A DNA stretch of 33,028 nt. It comes from Candidatus Saccharimonadota bacterium. Its GTDB lineage: Bacteria; Patescibacteriota; Saccharimonadia; Saccharimonadales; Saccharimonadaceae. Of this stretch, positions 30,503 through 33,028 are shown in pieces. The stretch lies in contig UNSM01000003.1 in NCBI GenBank assembly GCA_900555425.1, forward strand, positions 1-33,028, in the 5' to 3' direction. Below the pieces are notes generated by a model. The model was not told the DNA's origin, did not search any database, and saw nothing but the letters and a program-made list of their open reading frames with translations. Position 1 is the stretch's first letter. Each line of letters begins with the position of its first letter. The position numbers were made by a program, and so were the translations under genes.

Positions 30503-30925
30503 TTACTCCTTATTATGATTACTAGATTCATCATGCTTAACAGGCTTATTAAACCCGTCAAACACAAAATTGACAATCGCCGAAGCGAATACAGAAACTA
30601 TTAAGCCAACGACAGCATATAAAATAGTACTCCTGGCTTTTGCAGCCTTCTGAGCATCACCACTGGAAAGTGCAAATAAAATACCACCAATAACTATCAT
30701 AATAATCGAAATAGCACCGACAGCCATAAGTAGGACTTCAACGATAGTTTTTATAATGCCGTTCACCTGACCTTCACCTTTATCTTTATTTTGGCAATAG
30801 ACAGAGTTTTGATTTTCCTCTGAGCAAATATTAATACCGTTAGCCGCAGACACCGCTGGAGTGAACACTCCAAGAAGCCCAATCATTAGTATTCCAGCCG
30901 TCAGGATTTTTGTAAAAATCTTCAT
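30503..30925 (-). CDS. Pilin-like TrbC/VirB2-type protein, copy 4
   Basis: A 140-residue protein with a signal peptide (AVSA-AN, about residue 28), a mature loop with two cysteines (NICSEENQNSVYC) that could form a disulfide, and two membrane helices separated by L-F-A-L-S-S-G-D-A-Q-K-A-A-K-A-R-S. The C-terminal tail is charged (HDESSNHNKE). The spacing to the neighbours is 1-2 bp. Confidence 0.7.
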   Translation of the reverse strand: MKIFTKILTAGILMIGLLGVFTPAVSAANGINICSEENQNSVYCQNKDKGEGQVNGIIKTIVEVLLMAVGAISIIMIVIGGILFALSSGDAQKAAKARSTILYAVVGLIVSVFASAIVNFVFDGFNKPVKHDESSNHNKE

Positions 30926-30926
30926 C

Positions 30927-31211
30927 TTAAACCTTTCCTATAATATAACCTGTTATAGCAATCGCGTTAGCAATAATAACCAAACCGATGACTGCATATA
31001 GAATAGTATTCTTTGCGCTAGCCGTCTTAGCTGGATCACCAGAGGACAGGGAATAGTTTATTCCAGCAATAATAACAATAATAACGGCTACGACACCAGC
31101 CACCCAAAATGCCAAATTAACAAACTTCATAATATCTACACCATTATTCTTCGGCACACCAAGACTATCAGCACTCCCCAACAATCCAGCAAAAAATTCC
31201 ATATATCTCAT
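30927..31211 (-). CDS. Pilin-like TrbC/VirB2-type protein, short copy 3 without signal peptide
   Basis: A 94-residue protein with two membrane helices around INYSLSSGDPAKTASAKNT, sharing the core motif of its neighbours, but with no obvious N-terminal signal peptide; it begins MRYMEFFAGLLGSADS. AGGGG precedes the ATG. This copy may insert directly into the membrane with a different processing route. Confidence 0.7.
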   Translation of the reverse strand: MRYMEFFAGLLGSADSLGVPKNNGVDIMKFVNLAFWVAGVVAVIIVIIAGINYSLSSGDPAKTASAKNTILYAVIGLVIIANAIAITGYIIGKV

Positions 31212-31212
31212 T

Positions 31213-31653
31213 TTATACCCCTATCTTTGATGATATAAAGTTAACTAGCGCAACAGAAGCTAGGGCAATAACCAAACCAATCGCGGCACTCATAATAGTT
31301 TTTCGTCCATGAGCAGCCTTATCTGGAGCTCCGTTACTGGTCATCATCAAGAAACCACCGTACATGATATATCCAACAGTCGTGTAGCCAATAAGTTGCA
31401 ACAAATCATCAACGATATTAAGCGCGATTTTCCAAATATAGTTAGCTTGAGAATTAGTGTCTGTGCCTGGACTTTTAAGGGAACAGTCATGGTCATTATT
31501 AGTTAAGCCGCTATACCATGGTTTTAACGTTAAAATTTTCCCCTTATTAGAACACGCATCGTTATCGTCCGCAAAAGAAGTATTCGGGAAAGTTACGCTC
31601 GCCCCAAACGACCCTATAATCACTAAAGACATAGCTATTATAATCTTCTTCAT
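31213..31653 (-). CDS. Pilin-like TrbC/VirB2-type protein, copy 2
   Basis: A 146-residue protein with a signal peptide (NTSFA-DD), a mature loop of about 50 residues with two cysteines (DACSNKG and HDCSLK), and two membrane helices separated by MMTSNGAPDKAAHGRKT. The start overlaps the previous stop as TAATG, so translation is coupled. It diverges most from the others in the first helix. Confidence 0.65.
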   Translation of the reverse strand: MKKIIIAMSLVIIGSFGASVTFPNTSFADDNDACSNKGKILTLKPWYSGLTNNDHDCSLKSPGTDTNSQANYIWKIALNIVDDLLQLIGYTTVGYIMYGGFLMMTSNGAPDKAAHGRKTIMSAAIGLVIALASVALVNFISSKIGV

Positions 31654-32024
31654 TAATCGAAAACTCCTCCTGGAATAATAAAGTTAGTAATTGCCACCAT
31701 GAATGCAAACATTATTATCCCAATGACAGTATTAGTCCAAACTTCGCGTGCTTTTTTTATCTTATCTGGACTACCCTCAGAAGTGGTATATAAGAATGCC
31801 CCGTATATAACAGCGCCAACTGCCGCAACCAAAACTCCAGCGGTTAAGATTTTAATAACTTGTTTGATTATGTTGATAATTGCCGTGCTACCTTCGCCAT
31901 CACAAGAAATAACAGAGGTTTCCGCGCCACCACAGCTGGAAGCCAAAGCTATTCTGGGTATAAAAATACTTCCTGCGATTACTGTTGCGATGAATATACT
32001 AATTACAATATTTCTTTTTGTCAT
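31653..32024 (-). CDS. Pilin-like TrbC/VirB2-type protein, copy 1 (first gene of operon)
   Basis: A 123-residue protein with a signal peptide (IALA-SS), two cysteines in the mature loop (SSCGGAETSVISCDG), and two membrane helices joined by LYTTSEGSPDKIKKAREVW. It opens the six-gene operon. A TATAAG box lies 10 nt before the ATG, giving a very short leader. Confidence 0.65.
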   Translation of the reverse strand: MTKRNIVISIFIATVIAGSIFIPRIALASSCGGAETSVISCDGEGSTAIINIIKQVIKILTAGVLVAAVGAVIYGAFLYTTSEGSPDKIKKAREVWTNTVIGIIMFAFMVAITNFIIPGGVFD

Positions 32025-32034
32025 AAAATTTTCT

Positions 32035-32061
32035 CTTATACCTAAATTGTAAAATAGTCAA
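32035..32061 (-). promoter_or_regulatory. Candidate promoter of the pilin-like operon
   Basis: On the minus strand TTGACT (32061-32056) and TATAAG (32040-32035) are 15 bp apart, shorter than usual. The ATG at 32024 is 10 nt beyond the -10. Confidence 0.4.
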
Positions 32062-32083
32062 GCGAAAAAAGCAAACATTTTCC

Positions 32084-32112
32084 TTGAAAAGACAGAAGTA
32101 ATCTGATAATAT
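32084..32112 (+). promoter_or_regulatory. tRNA-Asp promoter
   Basis: TTGAAA (32084-32089) and TAATAT (32107-32112) are 17 bp apart, with the tRNA starting 15 nt later. Confidence 0.65.
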
Positions 32113-32127
32113 AAGGGATATTGATAT

Positions 32128-32205
32128 GCGCTCGTAGTGAAGTTGGCCTATCACGCCTCCCTGTCACGGAGGAGATCGCCGGTTCGAATCCGGTCGAGCG
32201 CGCCA
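32128..32205 (+). tRNA. tRNA-Asp (GTC)
   Basis: A 78-nt tRNA with acceptor GCGCTCG/CGAGCGC, discriminator G and an encoded CCA. The anticodon stem CCTCC/GGAGG encloses CTGTCAC, giving GTC. Confidence 0.95.
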
Positions 32206-32214
32206 CAGATAGTT

Positions 32215-32238
32215 CACCCCTTGATAGGGTGTTTTTTT
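32215..32238 (+). terminator. Intrinsic terminator of tRNA-Asp
   Basis: CACCC (32215-32219) pairs with GGGTG (32227-32231) and is followed by TTTTTTT. Confidence 0.85.
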
Positions 32239-32367
32239 ATGGAAAATATGCCATATTTATTGCATTTATGTACAATTTATGTTATTATATAGCCAATTAG
32301 ACTGGAAGGTCTAAGGAGTTTTTATAATAAAATACCTGACAATGTCAGAGAAAGGACCCCAAGCGTT

Positions 32368-33028
32368 ATGGTTTATGACCCTAATAAAATCAATAACCCA
32401 AGTGGTTCAAAACTTGATAAAGGATTAACTAGGAGAGGTTTTGGAGCACTTGCCGTAATAGCATTTGCCGAAGGCGTTGCGAGTGCTTGCAGCGCGAAAA
32501 AAGCTCCAGAAGCAAAACAAACTACTCCAGCTCCTACCGACGAATCATCAATAGGAACAGAGCCTAAAGAACCAACAAAATCTCCAACTCCAGAAACTAA
32601 AGAAATAAAAATTAATAAAGAAGCAGTCACAAAACTCTATGAAAAATTAAATAGTCTAAAGAAAGAGTTTGAAGAAGCCTCAGAATATGAGCGACGAGAA
32701 AAACACTTACGTAGCGCCATAAGAGCTGCTTTCGTAGAAGCGATAGATACTGAAACTGGATATCAGTCAACTTCATTCGATCCTGAAGCTGGTTCTTGGC
32801 GCACTAATGAGGAAAACTTTAATAAAACTCAAGACGAAATGATAGGCACTCTTACGGCCGGTTTAGTTTTTCTTGGAAATATCACGACCCTTTATCATGA
32901 AAATGAATCTATCTTACCAAGAACCAGTGAGACAGATCTAACAGCTAACGACATGATGGACATGTACTTAGAAGCGTTTACTGCTGGACATGGTAGAGAC
33001 CAGATTGAGGGATTCCGTGAAACAGTCG
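32368..33028 (+). CDS. Exported protein with Tat-like signal and lipobox-like cysteine (runs off right edge)
   Basis: The open frame runs to the window end, so about 220 residues are visible. It begins with an N-region carrying L-T-R-R-G-F-G-A-L, a twin-arginine-type motif, then a short hydrophobic stretch and V-A-S-A-C-S, a possible lipobox cysteine. A low-complexity linker of Pro, Thr, Glu and Lys follows, and then a helical soluble domain (from about residue 82). A surface-anchored lipoprotein is the best reading; no family is recognised. The leader (about 32300-32367) has two small dyads: TAGAC/GTCTA and CTGAC-aat-GTCAG. Confidence 0.6.
   Translation, partial: MVYDPNKINNPSGSKLDKGLTRRGFGALAVIAFAEGVASACSAKKAPEAKQTTPAPTDESSIGTEPKEPTKSPTPETKEIKINKEAVTKLYEKLNSLKKEFEEASEYERREKHLRSAIRAAFVEAIDTETGYQSTSFDPEAGSWRTNEENFNKTQDEMIGTLTAGLVFLGNITTLYHENESILPRTSETDLTANDMMDMYLEAFTAGHGRDQIEGFRETV

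Noticed and set aside
1..33028. CRISPR arrays, insertion sequences and prophage
   Set aside because: No regularly spaced repeats, no transposase or integrase motifs, and no terminal inverted repeats flanking any gene were seen.

Overview
The window looks like a chromosomal segment from a small-genome Patescibacteria/CPR bacterium, most likely Candidatus Saccharibacteria (TM7). This is inferred from gene content and compactness: AT-leaning dense coding, many TrbC/VirB2-like pilin paralogs, Mur ligases lacking the usual first domain, and no sign of fatty-acid or amino-acid biosynthesis. UGA is used as a normal stop (for example in the ABC ATPase gene and comF), so this is not a UGA-recoding CPR lineage. 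The species was not identified.

Layout. 1-3.8 kb: a helicase-like NTPase cut by the left edge, pyrH, mscL, argS and a 52-residue protein. 3.8-5.8 kb: an operon of two diverged acyltransferase-like (HX4D) paralogs. 5.9-10.06 kb: a ribonucleotide reductase locus, nrdA-nrdB-(FMN split-barrel protein)-(59-residue CxxC peptide). 10.1-11.4 kb: a 44-codon folC-like remnant, an ATP-grasp ligase and tRNA-Ser(GGA). 11.5-15.2 kb: a MacB-type ABC exporter pair, a phosphoglucose/phosphomannose isomerase and a low-complexity conserved protein. 15.2-17.2 kb: groES-groEL under a perfect CIRCE operator. 17.3-22.9 kb: a PD-(D/E)XK-like protein, murF-like and murE-like ligases, tsaD and a FemAB-type aminoacyltransferase. 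22.9-28.9 kb: valS, small membrane proteins, tRNA-Ser(UGA), tRNA-Ser(GCU), a lone pilin-like gene, tRNA-Arg(GCG), tRNA-Ser(CGA), rlmH and comF. 29.0-33.0 kb: hsp20, a six-gene operon of pilin-like paralogs, tRNA-Asp(GTC) and a Tat/lipobox-type exported protein cut by the right edge.

The most interesting system is the ribonucleotide reductase. NrdA keeps every radical-chemistry residue (C229, N441, C443, E445, C458, Y759/Y760) but has no cysteine after residue 532, so it lacks the C-terminal cysteine pair that normally re-reduces the active site. NrdB has the metal-ligand spacing of the Chlamydia class Ic (Mn/Fe) R2, with Glu at the first ligand and Phe in place of the radical Tyr. The fourth gene encodes a 59-residue peptide ending in C-D-G-C-E. 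It has its own promoter, whose two NrdR-box-like sequences lie 32 bp centre to centre, the same layout as at the nrdA promoter. I propose that this peptide is a detached reductive tail of NrdA.

A second theme is gene starts. Most first genes of transcripts have a -10 hexamer ending only 6-12 nt before the start codon, with no Shine-Dalgarno sequence, which predicts leaderless or near-leaderless mRNAs. Downstream operon genes carry AAGGAG-type sites. All coordinates, motif counts and spacings were read by eye; family names come from motif recognition, not from database searches.
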